Numbered from the stretch's first letter, positions 8,814 to 17,999 are shown. The stretch: 64,000 nt of DNA from JACDHG01 sp963815295 (GCA_963815295.1 CAWFFZ010000008.1:1240001-1304000); one strand, 5' to 3'. Notes: a model not told the origin generated them from the sequence alone. Made by a program: numbers and translations.

Positions 8814-9959
8814 TCAGAGCGCGACGATCTCTCCGGTCTTGGCCGACTCGTAGATCGCTCGAACGAGCTCGACTGCTTGGCGGCCCGCGAGCCCGTCGAC
8901 CAGTGGCGCCCGGCCCTCCTCGACGGCATCGATGAAGTCGAGCAGTTGCAAGCGGTGAGCTTCGCCCCAGACGTCGGCCGGGTCGACTGGTGTGGTCACC
9001 GCTTCGTTCACTGTCTTGGTGGCGGCGCGCGTGCCTCCCATCGCAACCTGCAATGCGTGAGCGTTCGCGCTCTCGCCGCCGAGTGGCTCTTTGTCGAGAA
9101 CCGCAAGTGTCGCCAGCCGGTCACCCTCGATGACGGCGCTGCCGTTTGTCCCGTGCACCGCCAGCCGCGCCGGGAATCCAGGGTAGGCACTCGTTGATGC
9201 GATCACCGTGCCTAGGGCATCGTTCTCGAACACGATGGTGGCGCAGATGACGTCCTCCACCTCGACGCGCTCGTGTGCGGCCGTGCGTGCCTGGGCGTAG
9301 ACGGATCGAACAGGCCCGCACGTCCAGCGCAGCAGGTCCACGGTGTGCACACCTTGGTTCATCAGGCAGCCCCCGCCGTCAAACTCCCAGGTCCCGCGCC
9401 ATTCGCCGGAGTCGTAGTACTCCTGCGTGCGGAACCACGGCACCTGGCAGTTGGCCAGGATAAGCCGGCCAAGGTCGCCGTCGAGGATGGACTTCTTGAC
9501 CAGTTGGGACGCCGGGTCGAAGCGGTGCTGGCAGATGACCCCGAGCGTCGAGCCGGAGGAGCGTTGGGCGTCGAGCAATCGTTCACACCCCTCGACGTCG
9601 ACCTCCATCGGCTTCTCGATCAACACGTGCTTGCCGGCGAGAAGTGCCGGCACGCCCACGTCGGCGTGCAGGCCGCTCGGCGTACAGACGATGATCGCAT
9701 CCACCGAAGGGTCGGCCAGGACGTCGGGAAGGGCCGCAACACGGCTGTCAAACTCCTCGGCCAAGGCAGCTGCCCTTGCTGGTATGACGTCGCAGCAATA
9801 GACGAGCTCGGCACGAGGCCCCAGCTGACGAAGTGCCCGGGCGTGCGTAGGCGCGATTGCCCCGCAGCCGATCAATGCAAACCTCAAGGAAGCCCTACTT
9901 CCCGATGGGATGCTCGAGCGGCCATCAGTTGTCTTTCGAGGGGCGGATGGCTGCTTCAC
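8814..9959 (-). CDS. Gfo/Idh/MocA family oxidoreductase
   Basis: The product has up to 381 residues. The Rossmann motif is FALIGCGAIAPTHARAL and the family hallmark EKP appears in VLIEKPMEVDVEGCE. The C-terminal half has GGGCLMNQGVHTVDLLRW, typical of the substrate-binding domain. These enzymes oxidise sugar or inositol hydroxyls with NAD(P). The GTG at 9959 overlaps the stop of the upstream TIM-barrel gene (GTGA) and is used here; a TTG at 9887, right before the Rossmann strand, is an alternative. It probably works with its TIM-barrel neighbours in a keto-sugar pathway. Confidence 0.87.
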   Translation of the reverse strand: MKQPSAPRKTTDGRSSIPSGSRASLRFALIGCGAIAPTHARALRQLGPRAELVYCCDVIPARAAALAEEFDSRVAALPDVLADPSVDAIIVCTPSGLHADVGVPALLAGKHVLIEKPMEVDVEGCERLLDAQRSSGSTLGVICQHRFDPASQLVKKSILDGDLGRLILANCQVPWFRTQEYYDSGEWRGTWEFDGGGCLMNQGVHTVDLLRWTCGPVRSVYAQARTAAHERVEVEDVICATIVFENDALGTVIASTSAYPGFPARLAVHGTNGSAVIEGDRLATLAVLDKEPLGGESANAHALQVAMGGTRAATKTVNEAVTTPVDPADVWGEAHRLQLLDFIDAVEEGRAPLVDGLAGRQAVELVRAIYESAKTGEIVAL

Positions 9960-10783
9960 TGATAGGGGATGCCCTCGGCATCCAAGATCGCAGTGAGCGC
10001 TTTGGTGGCACGGATGAAGTTGTCTCGGCCGGAGAACCCACCAAGGTGGTGCGTATCAGCCAGGTGCGGCTCCATCGAGAAGAATCCGTCGAAGCCATCG
10101 GTAGCCAGTGCGCGCAGGGTCTCCCGGATCCGGCCGTCGCCTTCGCCGGCTGGCACCACCTCACCGGTAGCCAGTGTCGCGTCTTTGATCTGGATGTAGT
10201 CGGTGAAAGGGCGTAGCAGCGCGTAGGCATCAGGGAAGGGTACGACGCCGCACTGAACGTAGTTGGCGGTGTCCCATGTGAGCCTGAGAGTGGGGGAGTC
10301 GACGGCGGTGACGAGGTCGTGGACGCGCGCCGGCACATCGCCGAAGATGTCCTTCTCGTTCTCGTGCAGCAGGATGACATCGCCCGCCATCGCCCTCTCC
10401 GCGAGTGCCGACAAGCGTCGAATCACCTCGTCGCGGTGGTCCTCGGGCCTCTGTTGTTGGGTGAGGAAGAAGGAGAAGACACGGATAAACGGAGCGCCGA
10501 ACTCACGCGCAAGCTCCACCGCACGCTCCATCCGCAAGAGGTGCGCGTCGAAGTCCTCCTCGATGTTGATTTTCCCGATCGGGGAACCGATCGACGACAC
10601 TTCGATGCCATGCTCGGTGAGTATGCGTTTGACGTCGGCAACTTGGTCGTCAGTGAGGTCGAGCACGTTGCAATCCCACGCACTCCGTAGCTCGAGGTAC
10701 CGGATTCCGAGTTCGCCAAGCACCCTGCACTGGGTAGCGGGGTCGGGGTCGATCTCGTCAGCGAACCCGGATAGCGTCCACAT
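9956..10783 (-). CDS. Sugar phosphate isomerase/epimerase-like TIM barrel
   Basis: The product has 275 residues starting MWTLSGFADEIDPDPATQC. Family motifs include GIRYLELRSAWDCNVL, ILLHENEKDIFGD, LRLTWDTANYVQCG and FFSMEPHL, which supply the expected acidic and histidine metal ligands. It is only distantly similar to the barrel at 7895-8761, so the two are not a recent duplication. Its stop overlaps the start of the Gfo/Idh/MocA gene, so both are likely co-translated. It may isomerise a 3-keto sugar product of that dehydrogenase; this is inference from context. Confidence 0.85.
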   Translation of the reverse strand: MWTLSGFADEIDPDPATQCRVLGELGIRYLELRSAWDCNVLDLTDDQVADVKRILTEHGIEVSSIGSPIGKINIEEDFDAHLLRMERAVELAREFGAPFIRVFSFFLTQQQRPEDHRDEVIRRLSALAERAMAGDVILLHENEKDIFGDVPARVHDLVTAVDSPTLRLTWDTANYVQCGVVPFPDAYALLRPFTDYIQIKDATLATGEVVPAGEGDGRIRETLRALATDGFDGFFSMEPHLADTHHLGGFSGRDNFIRATKALTAILDAEGIPYQ

Positions 10784-10884
10784 CCTTGCCCTCCGATCCG
10801 CTGGACAAGATCCGGCGATTGCGGGTCGACATTATCGCTGCCCCGGCAAGGACGTGACAGGGGCAGCGGGGACAGGAGACGGTG

Positions 10885-12048
10885 ATGGACGAGGTGCGGC
10901 TGGGGATCATCGGAATGGGCCAGCAAGGCGGCCAGTATGCCAGTGTGATCGCGCAGGGAATGGTCCCGCACATGTCGATTGGCGCCATTTGTGAGACCGA
11001 CCCAGCCAAGCGGGAGGTTATGCGACAGGAGTACCCCGGCGTTCCGATCCACGAGGACCACCTCACGATGATCGAGAGCGGCGACGTTGATGCGATTGTC
11101 ACCACGGTGCCGCACTACCTGCACCCGCAAATGGGCATCGCGGCACTCGGGAGCGGTATCCACGCTCTCATCGAGAAGCCGGCAGGCGTCTATACCAAGC
11201 AGGTCAACGAACTCATCGCCGTCGCGGCCACCAAGCCAGAACTGACCTTCGGCATCATGTTCAACCAGCGGATGAACCCGCTTTACCAGAGGCTGAAAGA
11301 GATCGTCGACGCCGGCGAGATCGGCACGATCCTTCGCACGAATTGGATCATCACCAATTGGTGGCGGCCGCAGGGCTACTACGACTCGAGCGCGTGGCGA
11401 GCCACGTGGGGCGGCGAGGGCGGCGGCGTCCTCGTGAACCAGGCACCGCACCAGCTCGATCTCTGGCAATGGATCTGTGGCGTACCGAAGTCCGTCTACG
11501 CCAAGCTCGGCTACGGCATCGGGCGGGACATCGTGGTCGAGAACGAGGTAACAGTGCTTGTCGACTATGGCGGCGGCGCCACTGGCACGTTCGTCACCTG
11601 CACGCACGACATCGCTGGCGCGGACCGGTTCGAGATCCTCGGCGACCAGGGAAAGATTGTCGTAGAGGACAGCAAGAAGGCGACCGTGACCCGACTGCGC
11701 AAGCGTGAGCCCGTCTTGAGCGCTGGGATGGACATGAGCGACGCCATGAAGCTCGCCGGTGGCGAGTTTGACCTCAACACGCTCTACACCCAAGAGACCT
11801 TCGAGGCCGAGTCTCCATGGAACAAGCAGCACGCCGACGTGCTGGAGAACTTCGCCCTCAACGTCATCGACGGGACGCCGCTGATCGCTGCCGGAGCCGA
11901 CGGAATAAACGGAGTGCGCTTGGCCAACGCCATCCACCTGTCGAGCTGGACGGGTAAAGAGGTCCCACTCGACTTCGACGAGGATCAGTACCTGGCCCTG
12001 CTCAACGACCGCATTCGTGAGGAGGGCAAGTTTCCCGAGCGCGAGTAG
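10885..12048 (+). CDS. Gfo/Idh/MocA family oxidoreductase
   Basis: The product has 387 residues. I chose ATG 10885 because AGGAG at 10874-10878 is well spaced for it; a GTG one codon earlier is also possible. The Rossmann motif LGIIGMGQQGGQYASV and the EKP motif in HALIEKPAGVYTKQ are present. The substrate-domain signature is GGEGGGVLVNQAPHQLDLWQW. It faces away from the divergent TIM-barrel and dehydrogenase pair and likely shares their inducer. It probably dehydrogenates a sugar or glycoside. The product is tailored towards residues seen in glycoside 3-dehydrogenase-like members, but the substrate is unproven. Confidence 0.87.
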   Translation: MDEVRLGIIGMGQQGGQYASVIAQGMVPHMSIGAICETDPAKREVMRQEYPGVPIHEDHLTMIESGDVDAIVTTVPHYLHPQMGIAALGSGIHALIEKPAGVYTKQVNELIAVAATKPELTFGIMFNQRMNPLYQRLKEIVDAGEIGTILRTNWIITNWWRPQGYYDSSAWRATWGGEGGGVLVNQAPHQLDLWQWICGVPKSVYAKLGYGIGRDIVVENEVTVLVDYGGGATGTFVTCTHDIAGADRFEILGDQGKIVVEDSKKATVTRLRKREPVLSAGMDMSDAMKLAGGEFDLNTLYTQETFEAESPWNKQHADVLENFALNVIDGTPLIAAGADGINGVRLANAIHLSSWTGKEVPLDFDEDQYLALLNDRIREEGKFPERE

Positions 12049-12095
12049 TGAGCCTGATGCCGCACCCACCGGTGCCGGTCAGCTGCCCGCTGGTC

Positions 12096-14408
12096 CTACA
12101 CCGAAGGGGAGAGGTGGCGGTCGAGGAACCTGAGCAGCCGGTTGGTCGCGTCGGCGAGGTTGCTTGGTGACCAGGTTTCCAGTCCGTGCCCTTCGCCGTC
12201 GTAGACGGCCAGGAGTGCTGTGCGGTCAAGTCGTTTGAGGGCGTTGAACATTTTTCCTGCTTCTGCGGCGGGGCAGACCTGGTCGCTGCCGCCATGGAGG
12301 AGGAGCAGCGGCGTGTTGATGCGATCAGCACGGTAGTACGGGGAGTTGTCGACGTACCGGTTGAGATCTGCCCAGGGGTGGGTGGCCATGCCGCCTTGAC
12401 CGTTCTCGTACCACTCGGGGAACGGCGGACTGCGTCGGTCGAAGTCCAGCCAGCCATAGCTGCCGGGTAGGTCGTAAACCCCGCTGATGGCCACCGCGGC
12501 GCGAAACATTTCGGTGCCGCTGATCACAGCCGCGGTCGCGTACGCGCCGTAGGAGTGGCCCGCGAGTGCAACCCGTGCGGGGTCGATGTAGCCGAGCTCG
12601 GCGGCGTGGTGGAGCTGCGGTACGAGGCCGTCCACGAACTCTTGGACACGGCTCCGTTCTCCGGCACCCGGTGCCCCGCGCGGCACTTCGGCCAGCACGA
12701 CTGCGTAGCCGCTGGAGAGGAACGGCCAGATTGGGAACCCCGAGGGCATTCCACCCCCGAACTCGGTGGCGCAGCCGGACATGGTGCTGCCGGGATAGAC
12801 CAACACCAGCGCAGGGAGCCGATCACCGCGTGCGGTGTCGGCGGGGAGCAAGACCGTGGTCGTGGCATTGGTGCGAGCTCCGTCGGATGACGGGACGGAC
12901 GTTTCGACTGTGACGACGGTTCCGAAGCGAGGATTCTCCAACCCCGACTCAAGCAGTGTGAGCTGCGGACCCCGCGTGCACGCCTCATCGAAGACATAGA
13001 GGTTGGCGGGATGGTGGAAATCCTCGAATCCCGCCACGAGGAACCGATGATCGGCTGGAGCCCCCGCTGGATTGATCCGCGCGGCTTCCTGCCATGCGGT
13101 GGAGACCCGGCCTGTCGCAAGGTCGATCTTCAGGAGTGCGACTTCGGCGGCTCCGCGTCGTTGGGCGATGGCGGTAACGACCCCGGGCTGCGGTTCCCAC
13201 GTCGTCGCGGGGTTCTGGCCGATCAGGTCCAGGAACAGCAGACCTTCCGGAATGGGAACGGTGCTCCCCGGTCCACCATTGACCGGTACCACGGCAAGTC
13301 GCTGCGGATGGGGGTCGGCGTAGTCGCGCAGATCCAGCGGGTTCACACCGGCGATCACAGCCGTGCCGTCGCGAGTCACCTTCAATGGCGCGACCGTGAA
13401 CTCGCCCAGTTCCTCGGCAAGTTGTCGCGGCGCCCAGTTCGACTCGTCGGCCACAGCCGTCCACAGCTTCCGGTCCCGCACCCAGAACAGCTGGTCCCGG
13501 GTCGGATGCCAGATGTACGTAGCCAGGTAGACGTCGCCGAGTGGGACCGCGACCCGGTCGGCGACCAAGCTCACCTCACCGCCCACAGACGGTACGACGG
13601 CCAGATCGTGCACTCCGTAACCGACCTCTGCCTCCTTTTCGCGATCCTCCCGAGCCACCGACAGGTAGGACACCCAGCGACCGGTTGGTGACACCTGGGC
13701 AACGCTCGGCTTCGGCGCGGAGTCTGCTGACACCAGGATGCGCATCGCCCCATCGCGAACCGAGACTGCGCCGACCGCGGCGTTGTTTTCCCGCATGTAG
13801 TGCGCATTCAGGTCGAGACCTGCGCTCTGGTCGCCGTCTGCGACTTCCGGGTCCACTTCGTACACGTGGACACCCGTAGCTTGGTCGGTCGACACGTTCT
13901 GTTCGGGCCTCCGGTGAGGGCCGGGGGCAGGGACAAGCGGCACGATGACCTCAGCACCGTCGGGTAGCCACTGGGGTTCATCGCCCACAAAGAGGTGAGC
14001 CTTGATCGTCGCCTCACTGACCCGACGAGCCTGACCGGTGGAAACTTCGTAGGTCCATAGTTGGGGGCACCCGTGCTCGTCACAGTAGAAGGCCAGCTGT
14101 CGACCATCCGGTGACCACGACGGCCGCCACGAGTTTGCCCCGTCCGGTCCGACCGCCGTCGTCACGCCGCCATCGACGTCCGCGACATAAACACGTTGAC
14201 CGATAGCCGACGCTGGCACACCGTTCGGCAGAAAGCGCTGGCCGCCCTTCGGTGACTTCTCCGGCGGACAATTGACCTGGTAGGCGACCCTGGCACCCCT
14301 CGGGTCCAGCGTCAGGCGACAAGATCCGGCTCGCGAGAGATTTGCGCGGCGAACAACCGACTCGACGAAGTCAGTAACCGCAGGCACAACCCCGTCTGAG
14401 CGAGTCAA
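12096..14408 (-). CDS. S9 family serine peptidase (prolyl oligopeptidase type)
   Basis: The product has up to 770 residues. The N-terminal ~500 residues form a TolB/WD-like propeller (SWRPSWSPDGRQLAFYCD, SPTGRWVSYLS). The C-terminal alpha/beta-hydrolase domain has GHSYGAYA with nucleophile S619, D709 (GGSDQVCP) and H741 (GEGHGL). No signal peptide is seen, so it is probably cytoplasmic and cleaves short peptides. The TTG start at 14408 overlaps the stop of xylB (TTGA); a GTG at 14387 is an alternative. Placement as third gene of a xylose operon is unusual and suggests co-expression rather than a known pathway role. Confidence 0.85.
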   Translation of the reverse strand: MTRSDGVVPAVTDFVESVVRRANLSRAGSCRLTLDPRGARVAYQVNCPPEKSPKGGQRFLPNGVPASAIGQRVYVADVDGGVTTAVGPDGANSWRPSWSPDGRQLAFYCDEHGCPQLWTYEVSTGQARRVSEATIKAHLFVGDEPQWLPDGAEVIVPLVPAPGPHRRPEQNVSTDQATGVHVYEVDPEVADGDQSAGLDLNAHYMRENNAAVGAVSVRDGAMRILVSADSAPKPSVAQVSPTGRWVSYLSVAREDREKEAEVGYGVHDLAVVPSVGGEVSLVADRVAVPLGDVYLATYIWHPTRDQLFWVRDRKLWTAVADESNWAPRQLAEELGEFTVAPLKVTRDGTAVIAGVNPLDLRDYADPHPQRLAVVPVNGGPGSTVPIPEGLLFLDLIGQNPATTWEPQPGVVTAIAQRRGAAEVALLKIDLATGRVSTAWQEAARINPAGAPADHRFLVAGFEDFHHPANLYVFDEACTRGPQLTLLESGLENPRFGTVVTVETSVPSSDGARTNATTTVLLPADTARGDRLPALVLVYPGSTMSGCATEFGGGMPSGFPIWPFLSSGYAVVLAEVPRGAPGAGERSRVQEFVDGLVPQLHHAAELGYIDPARVALAGHSYGAYATAAVISGTEMFRAAVAISGVYDLPGSYGWLDFDRRSPPFPEWYENGQGGMATHPWADLNRYVDNSPYYRADRINTPLLLLHGGSDQVCPAAEAGKMFNALKRLDRTALLAVYDGEGHGLETWSPSNLADATNRLLRFLDRHLSPSV

Positions 14409-15829
14409 GGCGACGAGCCGGTTGGCCGGTTGGCGGTGAGATCACGAACGTCGGCGTAACGGTCTCGGACATGTGGTGTTGGGGCCACGTCGACGTACGC
14501 AGATTCAGCAAGCGGCCACACCGGCGGCTGATCCTGATCTGACAACACCCACGCGGCTTGGCGGGCGGCGCCCCTGGCGACGTACTCCCCGATCGTGGGG
14601 ACCGTCACGGGGAGGCCAAGTACGGCGGACGCGATCTCGCGCACGGCGGGCGATCGAGCCGCACCACCAACCAGGATCAGCCTGTCCAGGGTGGCTCCTT
14701 GCTGTCTAAGCGCGTCGACAGCATCAGCCAGACCGCACATCAAGCCCTCGATTGCCGCGCGGGCCAGGTGTGTCGGCGTCGCCGTGGCGACGGTCAACCC
14801 GTGGATGGCACCTGTGGCATCGGGACGGTTGGGGGTGCGTTCGCCGTCGAGGTACGGAACGAGCACGAGACCGTCGGCTCCGGGTGGCGCCGATAGCGCC
14901 AGACTGGATAGTTCGTCGTGGTCGATGCCGAGCAGGTGGGCGGCAGCGTCGAGGACCCTTGCTGCGTTGAGGGTTGCGACCAGCGGCAGGTAGCAGCCAG
15001 TCGCATCTGCGAATCCGGCAACCGCGCCGCTCGGATCACTAGTCGGCTGCTCGGCGACGGTGCAGGCGACACCAGAGGTCCCGATCGAGACGATGACGTC
15101 CCCCGGTTCAGCCCCGAGCCCGAGTGCTGCCGCCGCGTTGTCGCCGCTGCCGGGTCCAAGGAACCGCCCGCTGCTCGTCTGGCCGGCGACGTCGGCGGGA
15201 CCGAGGACACGGGGCTTGATGGCCCCACGGCCGAGGCCACGTTCGAAGAGGTCGTCGCGGTATCTCCCGGTGGACGGTGCCCAGTAGCCCGTACCGCTCG
15301 CGTCGCCTCGATCAGTCACGAGTGTCCCGGGATCCCTTGAGCCGCTGAGCCGCCACGTGAGGTAGTCGTGCGGTAGACACACAGCAGCCGTCTGCGACGC
15401 GTTGGCAGGCTCATGTTCGGCCATCCACCGCAGTTTGGTGACCGTGAACGATGCGACCGGAACCGAGCCGACAGCCTCCGCCCATGCCTTGCTGCCGGTC
15501 GCACCTCCACCCAACTCCTGGATCAGGTCTAGCGCGGCCTGCGCTGATCTGGTGTCGTTCCACAGCAGGGCGGGTCTGACTACCTCGCCGTCGTCATCGA
15601 GGCACACCATCCCATGCTGCTGCCCCCCGACGGCGATAGCGGCCACGTCGTCCAAGCCGCCGGCGCCGGCGATTGCCGCCTGAAGTGCGTCCCACCATGC
15701 ACGTGGATCGACTTCGGTTCCATCGGGATGCGGTTCGCTAGCGGAGCGCACCACCTCACCGGTCGACGCATCGCACACAGTGACCTTGCACGACTGGGTT
15801 GAGGAGTCGACGCCGGCGACGAGTGGCAT
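14405..15829 (-). CDS. xylB: Xylulokinase (FGGY family)
   Basis: The product has 474 residues. XylB phosphorylates D-xylulose with ATP to D-xylulose 5-phosphate. The first FGGY domain starts VAGVDSSTQSCKVTV and contains AVGGQQHGMVCLDDDG and LLWNDTRSAQ; the second contains GDNAAAALGLGAEPGDVIVS, IGTSGVACTV, PYLDGERTPNRPDATG and LILVGGAARSPAVREI. These are the usual kinase signatures. It lies 26 bases downstream of xylA, and its stop overlaps the S9 peptidase start, so three genes form one operon. Confidence 0.93.
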   Translation of the reverse strand: MPLVAGVDSSTQSCKVTVCDASTGEVVRSASEPHPDGTEVDPRAWWDALQAAIAGAGGLDDVAAIAVGGQQHGMVCLDDDGEVVRPALLWNDTRSAQAALDLIQELGGGATGSKAWAEAVGSVPVASFTVTKLRWMAEHEPANASQTAAVCLPHDYLTWRLSGSRDPGTLVTDRGDASGTGYWAPSTGRYRDDLFERGLGRGAIKPRVLGPADVAGQTSSGRFLGPGSGDNAAAALGLGAEPGDVIVSIGTSGVACTVAEQPTSDPSGAVAGFADATGCYLPLVATLNAARVLDAAAHLLGIDHDELSSLALSAPPGADGLVLVPYLDGERTPNRPDATGAIHGLTVATATPTHLARAAIEGLMCGLADAVDALRQQGATLDRLILVGGAARSPAVREIASAVLGLPVTVPTIGEYVARGAARQAAWVLSDQDQPPVWPLAESAYVDVAPTPHVRDRYADVRDLTANRPTGSSP

Positions 15830-15855
15830 GGTGACTTCCTTGGCAAGCGTGGGTT

Positions 15856-17046
15856 TCAGCGGGCGCCGAGTAGGTGCTCGAACATGAGCTGGTCGACAAG
15901 GATCGCGCCATGCGCCCGCTGGCCGGATCTCTCGGCGTCGAACTCCTCGAACGCGGATCGGTCTGCGAGAAGGTCGGCGTGGCTTTCCCCTTCGGACAGG
16001 GTCGGGGTGACGAGGTGAGGCGCACCGGATGCTGCCAAGGCTGCTTGCACCTCGGGATCGGCTCGGAAGGCGGCCACTCGTTGCTTGAGCAGGAGGTAGC
16101 TCCGCATGTTGGAGGCAGCGGAATCCCAGACGCCGTCGAGGTCTTCGGTACGTAGCGGCTTGTAGTCGAAGTGGCGCGGCCCGTCGTACGCAGGCCCGCC
16201 GTTGGGTCCGCCGAACTCGAGCAGGTCCACGAGACCGAAGGCGCTGATCAGGTCCCCATGGCCGAAAACCAGGTCCTGGTCGAACTTCGGGCCATGCTGA
16301 CCGTTGAGGTCGATGTGGAACAGCTTGTCGTGCCAGAGCGCTTGAGAAATCGCATGCACAAAATTGAGGTTGGACATCTGCTCGTGTCCGACCTCGGGGT
16401 TGATACCGACTCGGTCGGAGTGCTCGAGTGAAGTGATGAACGCGAGGGCATGGCCGACGGTCGGCAGCAGGATGTCACCGCGTGGTTCATTGGGCTTGGG
16501 CTCGATCGCGAATCGGATGTCGTATCCCTTGTCGATGCAGTACTGCGCCAGTGTGTCGAGACCTTCTCGGTAGCGGTCAAGTGCCGCGCGAACATCCTTT
16601 GCGACATCGACCTCCGAGCCTTCGCGACCTCCCCAGAAGACGTAAGTACCGGCGCCCAGTTCGTGGGCGAGGTCGAGGTTCCGCATAACCTTGCGGAGCG
16701 CGTAGCGGCGAACGCCGCGGTCGTTGCTGGTGAAGGCGCCTTCCTTGAAGACTGGATGCGTGAACAGGTTGGTGGTCATCATCGGGACGACCAGGCCCGT
16801 CTCGTCGAGAGCCTTCCTGAAGCCTGTGATGGTCGCTTCGCGGGACTCTTCGTCGCTGCCGAAGGGGACTAGGTCGTCGTCATGGAAGGTGACGCCCCAA
16901 GCCCCGAGCTCAGCCAATTTGTGAACTGTGTCGACCGGATCGATGGGAGCGCGGGTGGCGTCGCCGAAGGGATCGCGGGCCGGCCACCCGACGGTCCACA
17001 GCCCGAAGGAGAACTTGTCTTCGGGCGTCGGTCGAAGGTCATCCAT
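15856..17046 (-). CDS. xylA: Xylose isomerase
   Basis: The product has 396 residues starting MDDLRPTPEDKFSFGLWTVG, nearly the canonical actinobacterial XylA N-terminus. I chose the ATG at 17046 because GGAGG sits 5 bases upstream; an ATG at 17058 adds four residues, and the longer open frame to 17799 is not coding. XylA converts D-xylose to D-xylulose (and glucose to fructose) using two divalent metals. Catalytic and metal residues are visible in VTFHDDDLVPFG, FAIEPKPNEPRGD, NPEVGHEQMSNLNF, FHIDLNGQHGPKFDQDLVFG and HFDYKPLRTED. It heads the xylA-xylB-peptidase operon. No XylR repressor or xylose transporter is in the window. Confidence 0.95.
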   Translation of the reverse strand: MDDLRPTPEDKFSFGLWTVGWPARDPFGDATRAPIDPVDTVHKLAELGAWGVTFHDDDLVPFGSDEESREATITGFRKALDETGLVVPMMTTNLFTHPVFKEGAFTSNDRGVRRYALRKVMRNLDLAHELGAGTYVFWGGREGSEVDVAKDVRAALDRYREGLDTLAQYCIDKGYDIRFAIEPKPNEPRGDILLPTVGHALAFITSLEHSDRVGINPEVGHEQMSNLNFVHAISQALWHDKLFHIDLNGQHGPKFDQDLVFGHGDLISAFGLVDLLEFGGPNGGPAYDGPRHFDYKPLRTEDLDGVWDSAASNMRSYLLLKQRVAAFRADPEVQAALAASGAPHLVTPTLSEGESHADLLADRSAFEEFDAERSGQRAHGAILVDQLMFEHLLGAR

Positions 17047-17273
17047 CTCGTCCTCCATACTCTCTCTGTGCAGGTGAGGGGTGCTTTTCCTGCTCCGGAT
17101 CGACCCCTGTGACGGCGTCTGCGATCTGCTGGGCGGTCTGATGAGTGTCTCGCCTACCTTCTCAGCGTCGAACACTCGTGAGCCCATATGATCACGGGAT
17201 CCAACGCTACCGGTGTGGGCCGAACGCAGTCTCATGCCGCAATGCGGGGGACAGCAACGGTCGGGTTTCGGTG

Positions 17274-17753
17274 ATGAGGGCATACGTGCAGGGTTCCGAG
17301 GAAACCGTCGCGTTCCGGCTCTGGCCGCCGATCGCCATCGGCGCGCCCCTGCTGGTCGGCTGGCTGGCCACGCTGCTTTGGGGTGACCCGGTCGACCTCG
17401 GCGGGTGGCGGGTTCCACTCGGCTGGGCGCTGGTGCTGCTATTCGTCGGGTGGAACGGGTGGTCGTTGTGGCTGTTCGGCCGGCACGAGACCGGGCTGCT
17501 GCCGGGGCAGGCGACGCACGCGCTGATCGAGGAGGGGCCGTACCGGCTCTCCCGCAACCCGTTGTACGTCGGCCTACTCTCGCTCTATCTCGCGCTGGCG
17601 TTGCTGACACCCACGGTCTGGGGGCTCGTGCTGTTCCCGGCCGCGGTGCTGCTCGTCCTCTGGGGCGCGATCCTCCCCGAGGAGCGGTTCCTGCACGAGC
17701 GGTTCGGTGCGCCGTACGACGATTACTCGCGGCGGGTACGTCGCTGGCTGTGA
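17274..17753 (+). CDS. Isoprenylcysteine/phospholipid methyltransferase-like membrane protein
   Basis: The product has 159 residues from the ATG at 17274 (MRAYVQGSEETVAFRLWPP). There are about four membrane helices. The cofactor-binding signature EEGPYRLSRNPLYVGLL and the C-terminal PEERFLHERFGAPYDDYSRRVRRW are characteristic of the ICMT/PEMT family of integral-membrane SAM-dependent methyltransferases. Bacterial members methylate lipids, isoprenoid or thiol substrates, and the substrate here is unknown. It is divergent from xylA across a 227-base gap. Confidence 0.82.
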   Translation: MRAYVQGSEETVAFRLWPPIAIGAPLLVGWLATLLWGDPVDLGGWRVPLGWALVLLFVGWNGWSLWLFGRHETGLLPGQATHALIEEGPYRLSRNPLYVGLLSLYLALALLTPTVWGLVLFPAAVLLVLWGAILPEERFLHERFGAPYDDYSRRVRRWL

Positions 17754-17890
17754 CTGGCCGACGATATCGCCGGTCGGTGCCGAGCGAACATCCGCACATG
17801 CCGCTGTCATGCCGAGGTACGTGCAGGGCTGCGTAGGCTCGATTGCTGCCTCTGTCGAATGGGGTGCCTGCTGTTCGTGGAAAAGGTGGA

Positions 17891-17909
17891 GGTGGCCGCA
17901 GCGGCCACC
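17891..17909. promoter_or_regulatory. Perfect 19-base palindrome upstream of the mini-ORF
   Basis: GGTGGCCGC and GCGGCCACC flank a single central A. The single-base centre suits a dimeric protein-binding operator better than a hairpin, although a 3-base-loop hairpin in the leader is possible. It ends 10 bases before the ribosome site of the YciI-like mini-ORF and the peptidase E-like gene. Confidence 0.55.
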
Positions 17910-17927
17910 CCAGCTATAGGAGGAGAC

Positions 17928-17999
17928 GTGACCGAGAATCTGATCGCTTTCAACGGCGAGTGGATGCCCGACCACACGTGCGAGGAGGAGGCATCGTGA
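17928..17999 (+). pseudogene. 23-codon YciI-like mini-ORF coupled to the next gene
   Basis: GTG at 17928 follows an excellent ribosome site (GGAGGAG, 17919-17925) and opens a 23-residue frame containing ENLIAFNGEWMPDHT. This resembles the N-terminus of a YciI/DGPF-family protein, which is normally about 100 residues. The frame ends in a TGA that overlaps the GTG of the next gene (GTGA). It may be a truncated remnant now serving as a translated leader for the peptidase E-like gene, or a true small protein. The similarity is short, so the family call is tentative. Confidence 0.5.

Noticed and set aside
10423..12069. A 548-codon minus-strand open frame opposite the Gfo/Idh/MocA gene
   Set aside because: It mirrors the codon structure of the real gene on the other strand, has no family features, and is expected in GC-rich DNA.
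17047..17799. The open frame upstream of xylA that would add some 250 residues
   Set aside because: The extension is Arg/Pro-rich without any domain, lies over the divergent methyltransferase gene, and XylA has a canonical N-terminus at 17046.
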